DNA of 64,000 nucleotides from Ferruginibacter albus (GTDB lineage Bacteria > Bacteroidota > Bacteroidia > Chitinophagales > Chitinophagaceae): the NCBI RefSeq assembly GCF_020042285.1, contig NZ_CP083388.1, positions 2,506,001 to 2,570,000 on the forward strand. The letters are read 5' to 3'. The position numbers and the translations under genes are program-made. Below are positions 9,452-18,396 of the stretch, piece by piece (the stretch's first letter is position 1; every line of letters starts with the position of its first letter). Under the pieces are notes generated by a model, which had not been told where the DNA came from, ran no database searches, and saw only the letters and a list, made by a program, of their open reading frames with translations.

Positions 9452-9826
9452 ATGAAAAAGATAAAGATCTGGTATTGGGTATTTACCATTTTATTTGCAG
9501 GCTTAATGTTTTTTTCAGCCATTCCTGATGTTATGGTTTCAAAAGACGCCATTAATATTGTGACAGATATGTTAGGTTACCCGAAATATTTTATTGCATT
9601 TATTGGAGTAGCAAAAGTGTTAGGTGTCATTGCTATTTTGATCCCGGGTTTTCCACGCATTAAAGAATGGGCTTATGCAGGATTATTTTTCGATTTGATC
9701 GGCGCTACTTATTCCGGTTTGGCAAAAGGAGGTTTTCAATTGCCGATGTTGGGTATGCTGGTGTTTTTTATACCGGGAATATTATCGTATGTTTTTTATC
9801 ATAAAAAAATAAGTACTGTTGATTAA
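9452..9826 (+). CDS. DoxX-like membrane protein
   Basis: About 124 residues with four membrane segments. The pattern MKKIKIWYWVFTILFAGLMFFSAIPD at the start is the DoxX-like (DoxX_2) family N-terminus, followed by GYPKYFIAFIGVAKVLG and a GLFFDLIGA helix. ATG 9452 is chosen because it begins exactly at the family start. The upstream in-frame TTG at 9359 directly follows the thioesterase stop and adds a non-family hydrophobic stretch. Function is unknown. Confidence 0.8.
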   Translation: MKKIKIWYWVFTILFAGLMFFSAIPDVMVSKDAINIVTDMLGYPKYFIAFIGVAKVLGVIAILIPGFPRIKEWAYAGLFFDLIGATYSGLAKGGFQLPMLGMLVFFIPGILSYVFYHKKISTVD

Positions 9827-9832
9827 ATTAAT

Positions 9833-9869
9833 AAGTAAAAAGGTCGGTATTAATACCGACCTTTTACTT
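9833..9869. terminator. Bidirectional intrinsic terminator
   Basis: A near-perfect palindrome centred at 9851: GGTCGGTATT followed by AATACCGACC, flanked by A and T tracts on both sides. It separates two convergent genes and can stop transcription from either. Confidence 0.85.
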
Positions 9870-9887
9870 ATATAAAATGATACATCC

Positions 9888-10340
9888 TTATTGTACTACA
9901 AATGTGATCGGTTGTCTGCGATAAGCATTTACAACACGTCCATTTTGCCTGGCAGCAATCCATTTGGGGCCCATTTTAATTACACGAATTGCTTCAGCCT
10001 CCATTCCATAACCTTTATTTGTTTCTGCTTCAACATCTGAAATACTGCCATCTTTTGAAACTATAAACCTTATAATAACAGTATAAGTACCATTCGGTGC
10101 TTTATTGGCTATTGGAACATAGGCATCCAGGTTTTTCATTAAAAAGTCGCGCCAACCTGCAAGCCCTCCCGGAAAAGATGCTTCCTTTTCTACTCTTGCA
10201 AATACAACATTTTCCTGTGCGGTATTCGCTTTTTTCCCCGACATAACAGGACTTGTAGAATCAACTTTTGCCGTGATTTGTGCTGAACTAAAATTCATCA
10301 AGCCAAATAAAATAATAGCAGTTAAAAATATTTTTTGCAT
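9888..10340 (-). CDS. Secreted TonB C-terminal domain protein
   Basis: A 150-residue protein with an N-terminal signal peptide (cleavage near FSSAQ) and a TonB C-terminal domain at about 75-150 (YTVIIRFIVSKDGSISDVE, then a C-terminal PITFVV strand). The usual cytoplasmic anchor and long Pro-rich linker of a true TonB are missing, so it is unlikely to energise receptors by itself. Short stand-alone proteins of this kind are frequent in Bacteroidota and their role is unclear. It is a single gene, closed by the shared terminator. Confidence 0.75.
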   Translation of the reverse strand: MQKIFLTAIILFGLMNFSSAQITAKVDSTSPVMSGKKANTAQENVVFARVEKEASFPGGLAGWRDFLMKNLDAYVPIANKAPNGTYTVIIRFIVSKDGSISDVEAETNKGYGMEAEAIRVIKMGPKWIAARQNGRVVNAYRRQPITFVVQ

Positions 10341-10479
10341 ATAAGGTATTTGTCAACAAGATACAAATTGTAATGAATCGGCAAATTATCTGTTGCAAAC
10401 GATTGCGCTTAAAAAATTCCATTTAACGTGAGTTCTGTGCTGTTTATAGTATTTTAGCTTTACTCACCGCTAATTCTAT

Positions 10480-12726
10480 ATGAAAAAGATACTTTCTTTT
10501 TGTGCTATTTATTTATTTGCTCTTTCAACCTTTGCACAATCAACTATACCTGTTGATACCAACTGGAATCAATTATCCAATGTATTAACAAGAATAAAAG
10601 CACCAACATTTCCTAACGTAGCTATTAATATTGTAAATCTTGGCGCACCCACTAATGGCACTACCATCGCAACTTCTTACATCCAAAAAGCAATTGATTC
10701 CTGTACTAAAATCGGAGGAGGAAGAGTTGTTATTCCTGCCGGAACATTTTTAACGGGAGCGCTTACACTAAAAAACAATGTCAATCTCTATATTTCAAAA
10801 AATGCTACCTTAAAATTCAGTACTAATACTAATAATTATTTGCCGGTGGTATTAACCCGTTTTGAAAGTGTGGAGTGTTATAACTTCTCTCCATTTATTT
10901 ATTCTTATGGTGCAAGCAACATTGCAGTAACCGGTTCGGGCACTTTAGATGGACAAGCGTCTAACAGCAATTGGTGGGCATGGAAAACTTCTGCCCAGGC
11001 AACTACTGATAATAACTTATTGAATCAACAAGGGCAGGATGGCGTTCCTGTAGAACAACGGGTATATGGCAGTGGTCATCAGCTGCGCCCGGCATTCATC
11101 CAGTTTTATAATAGCAAAAATATTTTGATAGATAGTGTTACTATTATTAATTCTCCCATGTGGGAAGTAAATCCTGTGTTAAGCGAAAATGTAACTGTCT
11201 CTAACATTACTATCAATTCTCACGGACCTAATAATGATGGCTGCGATCCTGAATGTTGCAAAGACGTATTAATATATAATTGTTCTTTCAGTACAGGCGA
11301 TGACTGTATTGCTGTTAAATCAGGCAGAAACAATGATGGCAGAAGAGTAAATGTTCCTTGTCAATATGTAGTGATACAAAAATGCACCATGGCTGATGGG
11401 CATGGCGCTGTAACATTGGGCAGCGAATGCTCCGGTGGCATCAATAATGTATTTGCGGAAGATTGCAATATGAGTAGTACGAACCTGGGTACTATTCTTC
11501 GTTTTAAAACCAACTCTTTACGTGGCGGTATTATTGAAAATATTTTTATGCGTAATTGTACTGTTGGGCAAATCACTACCGGAGATATTTTAGATGTGGA
11601 CATGAATTACCAGGAAGGTGATGTAGGAACATTCACTCCCGTTATCCGCAACATAGAATTAAATAACGTCACTTGTGCTAAGAGCGCTTCGGTATGGAAT
11701 GTAGATGCTTATGCCCGTTCCCCATTAACGGACATAAAAATTATTAATTGCAATTTTAGTAACGCCTTTACAACGGGCACATTAACCAACGTAAGCAGGC
11801 TACAGGTGTACAATAGTTTTATCAACAATAAAATTCCATTGATACCAACCAATGCTACCGGTTTTACAGAAGCTGAAACCTATAGCAATAAATCCTCCTG
11901 GGGATGGAGCAATGTATTAACAGGATATAGCGGAAACGCATACATGGAATTTGCAGACAGCAGCAATTATATTGAATGGACCACTACACGAACATCAGAT
12001 GAAATCGACACATTGAATATTCGATATGCCAATACAGATACTGTTACCAAGCCTTGTACTGTTTTGGTGAATGGTACCAATGCGGGACAATTCACCTTTT
12101 CTTCTACACAATCCAATTGGGCAAACGAAAAGAAAAATATCTTTTTATATAAAGGAACCAATACGATTCGGTTGGTTGCTTTCAACAATAAACCCGGCGC
12201 TTATATTGATCGGTTTAGTACAATGGTACGTCCTGCAATGATAACACTTAGCGATACGTTTGCTTTATGTCCTAATGATGACCTGCAATTAAATTCGGGC
12301 ATGCATGGCAACAGAAGTTGGCAGTGGCAGATCAATACGGATACCGGCTTTGCAAATATTTATGATAATGCTTTATATACCGGCACTACAAACGATACAT
12401 TACATCTAACCAACTTACCTGATTCTTTATATGGCAATCAATATCGTTGCGTGATCACTGCACCGGGTTCGCAAAACCTTAGTCACACGTTTGTTATAAA
12501 ATTTGCTGTTAACTGGACAGGTGCTGTCAGCACTTTATGGGAAGATCCTGCTAATTGGGCATGCGGTATAATCCCTGACACTAATACTGATGTGATCATA
12601 AAAGCTCCTGTACTTAATTATCCTGTTGTAAACGATCCTTCTTTTGCAAGAAGCGTAAGTGTTTATTCATCAGCAACATTAATTATTCATGATAATTCGT
12701 TATTAAATATTGGGAGAAAACAATAA
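10480..12726 (+). CDS. Secreted GH28 polygalacturonase-like glycosidase with C-terminal modules
   Basis: A 748-residue protein with a signal peptide (cleavage near STFAQ). The GH28 beta-helix spans about 50-440 and holds the family catalytic set: NNDGCD at about 251 (the usual NTD is NxD here), GDDCIAVKSG with D274-D275, GHG at 307-309 and R341-F-K in place of RIK. Residues about 457-583 look like a CBM6/35-type carbohydrate-binding module (AEAETY near its start, then GTNTIRL and YIDRF). The last 150 residues look Ig-like. It should cut pectin or a related uronic-acid polymer outside the cell. There is no nearby SusCD pair. The fused modules suggest polymer binding. Confidence 0.85.
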   Translation: MKKILSFCAIYLFALSTFAQSTIPVDTNWNQLSNVLTRIKAPTFPNVAINIVNLGAPTNGTTIATSYIQKAIDSCTKIGGGRVVIPAGTFLTGALTLKNNVNLYISKNATLKFSTNTNNYLPVVLTRFESVECYNFSPFIYSYGASNIAVTGSGTLDGQASNSNWWAWKTSAQATTDNNLLNQQGQDGVPVEQRVYGSGHQLRPAFIQFYNSKNILIDSVTIINSPMWEVNPVLSENVTVSNITINSHGPNNDGCDPECCKDVLIYNCSFSTGDDCIAVKSGRNNDGRRVNVPCQYVVIQKCTMADGHGAVTLGSECSGGINNVFAEDCNMSSTNLGTILRFKTNSLRGGIIENIFMRNCTVGQITTGDILDVDMNYQEGDVGTFTPVIRNIELNNVTCAKSASVWNVDAYARSPLTDIKIINCNFSNAFTTGTLTNVSRLQVYNSFINNKIPLIPTNATGFTEAETYSNKSSWGWSNVLTGYSGNAYMEFADSSNYIEWTTTRTSDEIDTLNIRYANTDTVTKPCTVLVNGTNAGQFTFSSTQSNWANEKKNIFLYKGTNTIRLVAFNNKPGAYIDRFSTMVRPAMITLSDTFALCPNDDLQLNSGMHGNRSWQWQINTDTGFANIYDNALYTGTTNDTLHLTNLPDSLYGNQYRCVITAPGSQNLSHTFVIKFAVNWTGAVSTLWEDPANWACGIIPDTNTDVIIKAPVLNYPVVNDPSFARSVSVYSSATLIIHDNSLLNIGRKQ

Positions 12727-12738
12727 AACAGGGCGAAT

Positions 12739-13023
12739 TCATAAATAGCAAAGTGGGAAAATCATATCGAAATCGTCGAAATTATTCTTCAGGATCGCAT
12801 CCGGAAAGGTGATTTTGCCGAATTTATCTTTACGTATGGCACATTTATGCACCAAGTAGGCGAATTTATCATTGAAGACAGGATTACTAAGTATAAATTC
12901 AGCAAACTGCTCTTTCCGGCAGGCCATGCATTTATTCTGACACTCATTTTTATTGATTTTCCTCCTTGCCGATGGTTTTGTAGATATTAAAATCTCAAAA
13001 TTTCGGCAACGTTTGCATTTCAC
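12739..13023 (-). CDS. Possible small CxxC protein, hypothetical
   Basis: A 94-codon open frame with a CxxC pair at residues 3-6 and another at 32-35 (plus Cys28), a spacing that could bind zinc. No family is recognised. Its 5' end lies directly beside the TATATTTG box of the rightward pyrophosphatase gene, and TCTAAATTTTG upstream on its own strand is only a loose promoter match. It may be a real divergent gene or chance. The rest of the 332-base gap between the GH28 and pyrophosphatase genes holds nothing else I can support. Confidence 0.3.
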   Translation of the reverse strand: MKCKRCRNFEILISTKPSARRKINKNECQNKCMACRKEQFAEFILSNPVFNDKFAYLVHKCAIRKDKFGKITFPDAILKNNFDDFDMIFPLCYL

Positions 13024-13024
13024 C

Positions 13025-13032
13025 TATATTTG
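13025..13032 (+). promoter_or_regulatory. -7 promoter box for hppA
   Basis: TATATTTG fits TAnnTTTG exactly and lies 26 bases before the ATG at 13059. A convincing -33 box is not seen. Confidence 0.6.
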
Positions 13033-13058
13033 CGACCAAAATTTAGACGAACATTTAT

Positions 13059-15245
13059 ATGAACCAATTGATTTACGCTATCCCCGCCGTAGGACTTATT
13101 GGCTTGCTTTACACATTTATTAAGTTCTCGTGGGTATCGAAACAAGACGCCGGAACTGACCGGATGAAAGAAATCAGTAACTATATAGCCGAAGGTGCTA
13201 TGGCTTTTCTTAAAGCAGAATACAAGATCCTTACCTATTTCGTAATTATCGCCGCTTTATTATTAGGTGTTATGGGCAGTACCAATGCCAACAGTCATTG
13301 GAGCATTTCGCTTGCCTTTGTGTTGGGAGCGGTTTTCAGCGCTACTGCCGGTTATATCGGTATGCGCATTGCTACCAAAGCTAACGTACGCACTGCAGAA
13401 GCTGCACGTACCAGCCTAAGTAAAGCCTTAAAGGTGTCCTTTACCGGGGGCAGTGTAATGGGCTTAGGCGTTGCCGGTTTGGCGGTTTTGGGCTTAGGCG
13501 GATTGTTCATTATTTTAAAAGCAATTTTTGCTCCTGATGCTCCTGTTGGCAGCATTGAAATGGAGCGTACAATAGAAATATTAACAGGCTTTAGCTTAGG
13601 TGCTGAAAGCATTGCTTTGTTTGCCCGTGTAGGCGGCGGTATTTATACCAAAGCTGCTGATGTGGGTGCCGATCTGGTTGGTAAAGTAGAAGCCGGCATT
13701 CCGGAAGATGATCCACGCAACCCGGCTACTATTGCCGATAATGTGGGTGATAATGTGGGGGATGTTGCCGGTATGGGCGCTGACTTATTCGGAAGCTATG
13801 TGGCAACTGTTTTGGCAACAATGGTATTAGGTAGAGAAACCGTTAGCGCAGGTGATAAATTTGGTGGACTGGCTCCTATTCTTTTACCAATGCTGATAGC
13901 TGCTATGGGTATTTTATTTTCTATTGTCGGAACTTTCTTTGTAAAAATCTCTGATAAAGCAGGCCTTAGCACAGAAGCTGTTCAAAAAGCATTGAACATG
14001 GGTAACTGGGGCTCGATCGTATTAACTGCAATCGCTTCTTACTTCTTGGTATATTTTGTTTTACCGGATCATCTTTCTTTAAGAGGATATGATTTTACAC
14101 CGAGTGGTGTATTTGGAGCGATCCTAGTTGGATTGGGTGTAGGTACCTTAATGAGCATTATTACCGAGTACTTTACGGCAATGGGTAAACGCCCTGTATT
14201 AAGCATTGTTCGTCAGTCAGGCACCGGTCATGCTACCAATATTATTGGCGGATTAGCAGTAGGTATGGAAAGTACTTTATTGCCTATCCTGGTATTGGCT
14301 GCAGGTATTTATGGCTCTTATCATTGCGCAGGATTATATGGTGTGGCTATTGCTGCTGCAGGCATGATGGCTACTACTGCTATGCAATTAGCAATTGATG
14401 CTTTTGGTCCGATCGCTGATAATGCCGGTGGGATTGCCGAAATGAGTGAACTACCAAAAGAAGTGCGTGAAAAAACAGACATATTGGATGCAGTGGGTAA
14501 TACTACTGCCGCAACCGGTAAAGGTTTTGCGATCGCTTCTGCTGCTTTAACAGCATTGGCTTTATTTGCTGCATTTGTGGGCATTGCAGGTATTGATGGT
14601 ATTGATATTTATCATGCGGATGTATTAGCCGGTTTATTTGTCGGCGGTATGATCCCTTTTATATTTTCATCTTTAGCCATTAAAGCAGTTGGTCAGGCTG
14701 CTATGGCAATGGTGGAGGAAGTGCGTCGCCAGTTCCGTACTATTCCGGGTATTATGGAAGGAACGGGAAAGCCGGAATACGATAAATGCGTGGCTATTTC
14801 AACAGATGCTTCTATTAAAAAAATGTTATTGCCGGGCGCTATTGCTATTTTATCTCCTTTAGTGATTGGTTTTATTTTTGGACCGGAAGTATTGGGTGGT
14901 TTCCTGGCAGGCGCTACCGTTAGTGGTGTGTTAATGGGAATGTTCCAGAACAATGCCGGCGGTGCATGGGATAATGCTAAGAAATCTTTTGAAAAAGGTG
15001 TTGAAATAAATGGTGAAACACATTACAAAAAGTCAGAACCACACAAGGCTTCTGTAACAGGTGATACCGTGGGCGATCCTTTTAAAGATACCAGCGGACC
15101 ATCCATGAATATCTTAATTAAACTGATGAGTATAGTATCATTGGTGATCGCTCCTACGTTAGCTAAAATTCATCATAACAAGATAGAAGAAAACCGTAAA
15201 GCTAAAATTGAAACACTTATGCGGGTGGGAAGGGATAACAAGTAA
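13059..15245 (+). CDS. hppA: Membrane-bound ion-pumping pyrophosphatase
   Basis: A 728-residue integral membrane protein with about 16 helices that couples pyrophosphate hydrolysis to export of H+ or Na+. The pyrophosphate-binding motif [11 protein letters not shown] is at 201-211, followed by [22 protein letters not shown] second acidic cluster lies late in the protein ([11 protein letters not shown] and [12 protein letters not shown]). [10 protein letters not shown] at 480-489 carries Ala where K+-independent enzymes have Lys, so this should be a K+-dependent type. Whether it pumps H+ or Na+ is not decided by what I can see. A terminator follows. A soluble pyrophosphatase is also present at 36723. 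Confidence 0.95.
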   Translation: MNQLIYAIPAVGLIGLLYTFIKFSWVSKQDAGTDRMKEISNYIAEGAMAFLKAEYKILTYFVIIAALLLGVMGSTNANSHWSISLAFVLGAVFSATAGYIGMRIATKANVRTAEAARTSLSKALKVSFTGGSVMGLGVAGLAVLGLGGLFIILKAIFAPDAPVGSIEMERTIEILTGFSLGAESIALFARVGGGIYTKAADVGADLVGKVEAGIPEDDPRNPATIADNVGDNVGDVAGMGADLFGSYVATVLATMVLGRETVSAGDKFGGLAPILLPMLIAAMGILFSIVGTFFVKISDKAGLSTEAVQKALNMGNWGSIVLTAIASYFLVYFVLPDHLSLRGYDFTPSGVFGAILVGLGVGTLMSIITEYFTAMGKRPVLSIVRQSGTGHATNIIGGLAVGMESTLLPILVLAAGIYGSYHCAGLYGVAIAAAGMMATTAMQLAIDAFGPIADNAGGIAEMSELPKEVREKTDILDAVGNTTAATGKGFAIASAALTALALFAAFVGIAGIDGIDIYHADVLAGLFVGGMIPFIFSSLAIKAVGQAAMAMVEEVRRQFRTIPGIMEGTGKPEYDKCVAISTDASIKKMLLPGAIAILSPLVIGFIFGPEVLGGFLAGATVSGVLMGMFQNNAGGAWDNAKKSFEKGVEINGETHYKKSEPHKASVTGDTVGDPFKDTSGPSMNILIKLMSIVSLVIAPTLAKIHHNKIEENRKAKIETLMRVGRDNK

Positions 15246-15336
15246 AAATTTTGAAAGAAAGTAGTTTTTCTTTTACTTTTTTGCAACTATTTTCGTGCTC
15301 TATTCAAAAACGTCTAATCAGAACCATTATAACCAT

Positions 15337-15366
15337 GACCTTGATGTATCTACATCGAGGTCTTTT
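15337..15366 (+). terminator. Intrinsic terminator after hppA
   Basis: GACCTTGATGTA (15337-15348) pairs with TACATCGAGGTC (15351-15362), with one wobble pair, followed by TTTTATTTT. Confidence 0.8.
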
Positions 15367-15402
15367 ATTTTAGGGTTAGCATTTTTTTAACTGGTCTCCT
15401 TT

Positions 15403-15410
15403 TATATTTG
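15403..15410 (+). promoter_or_regulatory. -7 promoter box for the GH8 gene
   Basis: TATATTTG, an exact TAnnTTTG match between the hppA terminator and the TTG start at 15432. It supports that start. Confidence 0.55.
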
Positions 15411-15431
15411 AGTTAAAGAATAACAGCTATC

Positions 15432-16643
15432 TTGAAAGTAAAATTCCTACTCATATCATTTTTTATATCCTGTATCATTACTGCTCAACCACTACACCCA
15501 TTCCCTCAACATTCTACATATTTTGATGGAGTAATTGTTCCTGATCATATTTCACAAAAAGAACTGGATGATTCTGTTACTTCATTTTATGATCAGTGGA
15601 AAGAAAAATATTTAAAACAGAGCGCATGTTCCAATAGCTATTATATCTGGGCAGAGAATAGTGCTAAGAACTACGCAAGCGTTTCTGAAGGACAAGGCTA
15701 TGGAATGATGATAATGGTATTGATGGCAGGATATGATACAGCAGCACGATCAATATTTGATGGATTGTTCAGGTATTACAAAGAACACCCCAGCAAAAGA
15801 AATCAATATTTAATGTCGTGGGCACAAATCAATAACTGTAAAGAATTTGAGGAAAGCGCTGCAACAGATGGAGATATTGATATTGCTTATTCCCTTTTGT
15901 TGGCAAATGCGCAATGGACAAGCAATAGCGGTATAAATTACTTCCAGGAAGCAAAAAATATCGTTAATGCAATTGAAATGCAGGACATCAATAAAACATC
16001 TTTTACCATTTTAGAAAGCAATTCTATTGAAGAAGATAGTAGGGATTATTTTGATATGCGTTCTTCTGATTTTATTCCGTCTGAGATAAGATCATTTTCT
16101 GTTACCGATAGCAATACATGGGCAAAAGTGTTGAACAATAATTATACGTTGTTTAATTTTCTGCAAAATGAATACAGTGATGGAACTGGACTGGTACCAG
16201 ATTTCATTCAGAGCATAAACATCAAACCCAAACCTGCCAGAAGACTTTATTTAGAAAGTATTTACGATGGCATGTATTATTACAATGCCTGCCGGGTGCC
16301 CTGGCGTATTGCTACTGATTATATTGTGAATGGAGATGTTCGTGCAAAAAAATTTATAGCTCCTATCAACAAATGGATACAGGAAACTACACAAGGCAAT
16401 CCTGATAATATTTCTGCCGGCTATTCTTTACAGGGCGATGATATCAAAACAAAAAACTTTGAAGCTCTAAGCTTTATTACTTCGTTTGCTGTTGCAGCTA
16501 TGATCGATAATAAAAATCAACAATGGCTAAACAGCTTATGGGATTATACCATTCATTTTAAATTGAATGATTTTGATTATTATGATAATACTATAAAGAT
16601 GATCAACCTGGTTATTTTATCTCATAATTACTGGGCTCCTTAA
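15432..16643 (+). CDS. Secreted GH8 glycosidase (endoglucanase, xylanase or chitosanase type)
   Basis: A 403-residue protein with a signal peptide (cleavage near IITAQ). The GH8 fold is shown by SEGQGYGM with the probable acid Glu86, and by the signature ATDGDIDIAY at 145-154. The family cuts beta-1,4 glucans, xylans or chitosan by inversion; the substrate cannot be assigned. The start is TTG at 15432; no ATG lies between it and the catalytic motif, and the signal peptide begins directly there. It is not next to cellulose synthase genes, so a role in polymer breakdown is more likely than cellulose export. Confidence 0.87.
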   Translation: MKVKFLLISFFISCIITAQPLHPFPQHSTYFDGVIVPDHISQKELDDSVTSFYDQWKEKYLKQSACSNSYYIWAENSAKNYASVSEGQGYGMMIMVLMAGYDTAARSIFDGLFRYYKEHPSKRNQYLMSWAQINNCKEFEESAATDGDIDIAYSLLLANAQWTSNSGINYFQEAKNIVNAIEMQDINKTSFTILESNSIEEDSRDYFDMRSSDFIPSEIRSFSVTDSNTWAKVLNNNYTLFNFLQNEYSDGTGLVPDFIQSINIKPKPARRLYLESIYDGMYYYNACRVPWRIATDYIVNGDVRAKKFIAPINKWIQETTQGNPDNISAGYSLQGDDIKTKNFEALSFITSFAVAAMIDNKNQQWLNSLWDYTIHFKLNDFDYYDNTIKMINLVILSHNYWAP

Positions 16644-16670
16644 GGCAGTTTCACTAACTTACTGGCACAA

Positions 16671-17231
16671 ATGAACATTCTTTTTATTTTCACTTATCTA
16701 ACCTGGCTACTCTCAGAGATCTATTTAAACAGGTTTTTGCGTTCTAATAATACCGATAAACAAAATGCAGATAAAAATTCTTTATTGTTGATATGGATAG
16801 TAATTATTGTAACAATCATTACTGCTTTATTTATTACAAATTCTATTTACTGTCCTATATCTTCTCATACTGCGATTCGTTTTATCGGTCTCTGCATAAT
16901 TATAATTGGTGTACTCTTGCGCCTTTATATTGTTGCCTCGTTGGGAAATTTTTTCACAGTTACTGTTACCATCCGGCAAGATCATCAACTAAAAAAAGAC
17001 GGATTTTATAAATACCTCAGGCATCCTTCCTATGCCGCTTCTCTCCTTTCCTTTATTGGTTATGGCGTTACACTCAACAACTGGATGTCCTTATTAGTCA
17101 TAGTATTCGCCATTTTAAGCGTATTTATTATTCGAATCAGAATAGAGGAAAGAGTATTGATCGGGCATTTTGGCTCAGCATATCTTGATTATAAGAAAAC
17201 AACAAAGGCAATCATTCCATTCATTTATTAA
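16671..17231 (+). CDS. ICMT/PEMT-family membrane methyltransferase-like protein
   Basis: A 186-residue protein with about five membrane helices. The C-terminal half has the isoprenylcysteine carboxyl methyltransferase pattern: KYLRHPSYAASL, then NWMSL, RIEERVLIGHFGSAY and a final IPFIY. These residues form the S-adenosylmethionine site in the family. Bacterial members have poorly known substrates. It follows the GH8 gene after 27 bases, so they could share a transcript. Confidence 0.75.
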   Translation: MNILFIFTYLTWLLSEIYLNRFLRSNNTDKQNADKNSLLLIWIVIIVTIITALFITNSIYCPISSHTAIRFIGLCIIIIGVLLRLYIVASLGNFFTVTVTIRQDHQLKKDGFYKYLRHPSYAASLLSFIGYGVTLNNWMSLLVIVFAILSVFIIRIRIEERVLIGHFGSAYLDYKKTTKAIIPFIY

Positions 17232-17281
17232 CGTTTCGGTATAGATGTTGTATTTAACGTAATACATCATATTACTATACC

Positions 17282-17818
17282 ATGAAAAAGAAATATTTAA
17301 TAGCAGGGGGTGTAATAGCTTTTATAACCGCTGCACTATTTTTAAAATACAGGCGTTCTATTCCTAAAGGTGCTTCTCCTGTAAAAGATTTTGACAAAGA
17401 AAAATATCTAGGCAAGTGGTTCGAAATTGCCCGCCTGGATTATCATTATGAACATAACCTGAACCACACCACAGCAGAATATTTTGTAAATAAAGATGGC
17501 AGCATTAAAGTGGTAAATACCGGGTACGATTACACTAAAAATGAAACCAAGACCGCTACAGGCAAAGCTGTATTTGCGGGGTCTGACAAAGAAGGCAAAT
17601 TAAAGGTTTCGTTCTTCGGCCCATTTTATGCAGGTTACAATGTTATTGCCATTGATGAAGATTACAAATACGCATTGGTTGCCGGAAGAAATTTAGATTA
17701 CCTGTGGTTGCTTTCCCGGGAAAGAACAATGCCGGAAGATGTAAAGAATGAATACTTGTCTATAGCAGCGTCCATTGGTTATAAAACAAATGATCTAACC
17801 TGGGTTAATCAATATTAA
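17282..17818 (+). CDS. blc: Bacterial lipocalin (Blc-like)
   Basis: A 178-residue protein with an N-terminal hydrophobic anchor (about 4-22) and a lipocalin domain from residue 36. The hallmark GKWFEIARLD is at 44-53, and the second lipocalin motif is in DEDYKYALVAGR. The third, near LSRERTMPE, is also present. Blc-type lipocalins bind lipids or lysophospholipids at the envelope. The usual lipobox Cys is absent, so it is probably held by the hydrophobic N-terminus. Length is normal. Confidence 0.88.
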   Translation: MKKKYLIAGGVIAFITAALFLKYRRSIPKGASPVKDFDKEKYLGKWFEIARLDYHYEHNLNHTTAEYFVNKDGSIKVVNTGYDYTKNETKTATGKAVFAGSDKEGKLKVSFFGPFYAGYNVIAIDEDYKYALVAGRNLDYLWLLSRERTMPEDVKNEYLSIAASIGYKTNDLTWVNQY

Positions 17819-17855
17819 ATTATATAGAAGTAGCGTAAATTAGTGTGTTGATATA

Positions 17856-18392
17856 ATGATGACACACAAGAAAAATATTTTTATAATAATAGGCAGCGCA
17901 AGTAAACATTCTTCCGGTGAAAAATTGATTGATAATTTTATTTCGCTAACCAAAGACGTTTTTGACGTTATTGTTTTTAATGATCTAAGATCGTTGCCTC
18001 ATTTTGACCCAGAACTTTCTATTGATGAGCCACCTCAAACAATTAAAGCATTCAGAGCATCAGTTGATAAAGCAGATGGGATCATTATTGCAACACCTGA
18101 ATATATTTTCAGTATCCCCAGCGGGTTAAAGAATGCTATTGAATGGTGTGTATCTACTACCCTTTTCACCGATAAGCCAACAGGTTTAATAACGGCATCA
18201 GCTCAAGGAAAAAAAGGCCATGAAGAGTTGCAGTTGGTCATGAAAACAGTAATGGCAAAGTTTACAAATGAAACTACCTTATTGATCCAAGGTGTGAAAG
18301 GGAAAATAAATAATGACGGCAAGATCATTGACGAACAAACCTTATCTGCCTTCCTTACATTTATTGAAGCTTATAAAAAGCTGCTGACTTAA
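17856..18392 (+). CDS. NAD(P)H-dependent FMN reductase (flavodoxin-like)
   Basis: A 178-residue member of the NADPH-dependent FMN reductase family. The flavin phosphate loop is GSASKHSSGEKL near residues 13-24, and the second flavin motif is TPEYIFSIPSGLKNAIEW, both characteristic. It should reduce flavin or quinone/azo-type substrates in the cytoplasm. The start can be either of two tandem ATGs. It converges with the DUF3616 gene with only four bases between the stops. Confidence 0.88.
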   Translation: MMTHKKNIFIIIGSASKHSSGEKLIDNFISLTKDVFDVIVFNDLRSLPHFDPELSIDEPPQTIKAFRASVDKADGIIIATPEYIFSIPSGLKNAIEWCVSTTLFTDKPTGLITASAQGKKGHEELQLVMKTVMAKFTNETTLLIQGVKGKINNDGKIIDEQTLSAFLTFIEAYKKLLT

Positions 18393-18396
18393 TTAT

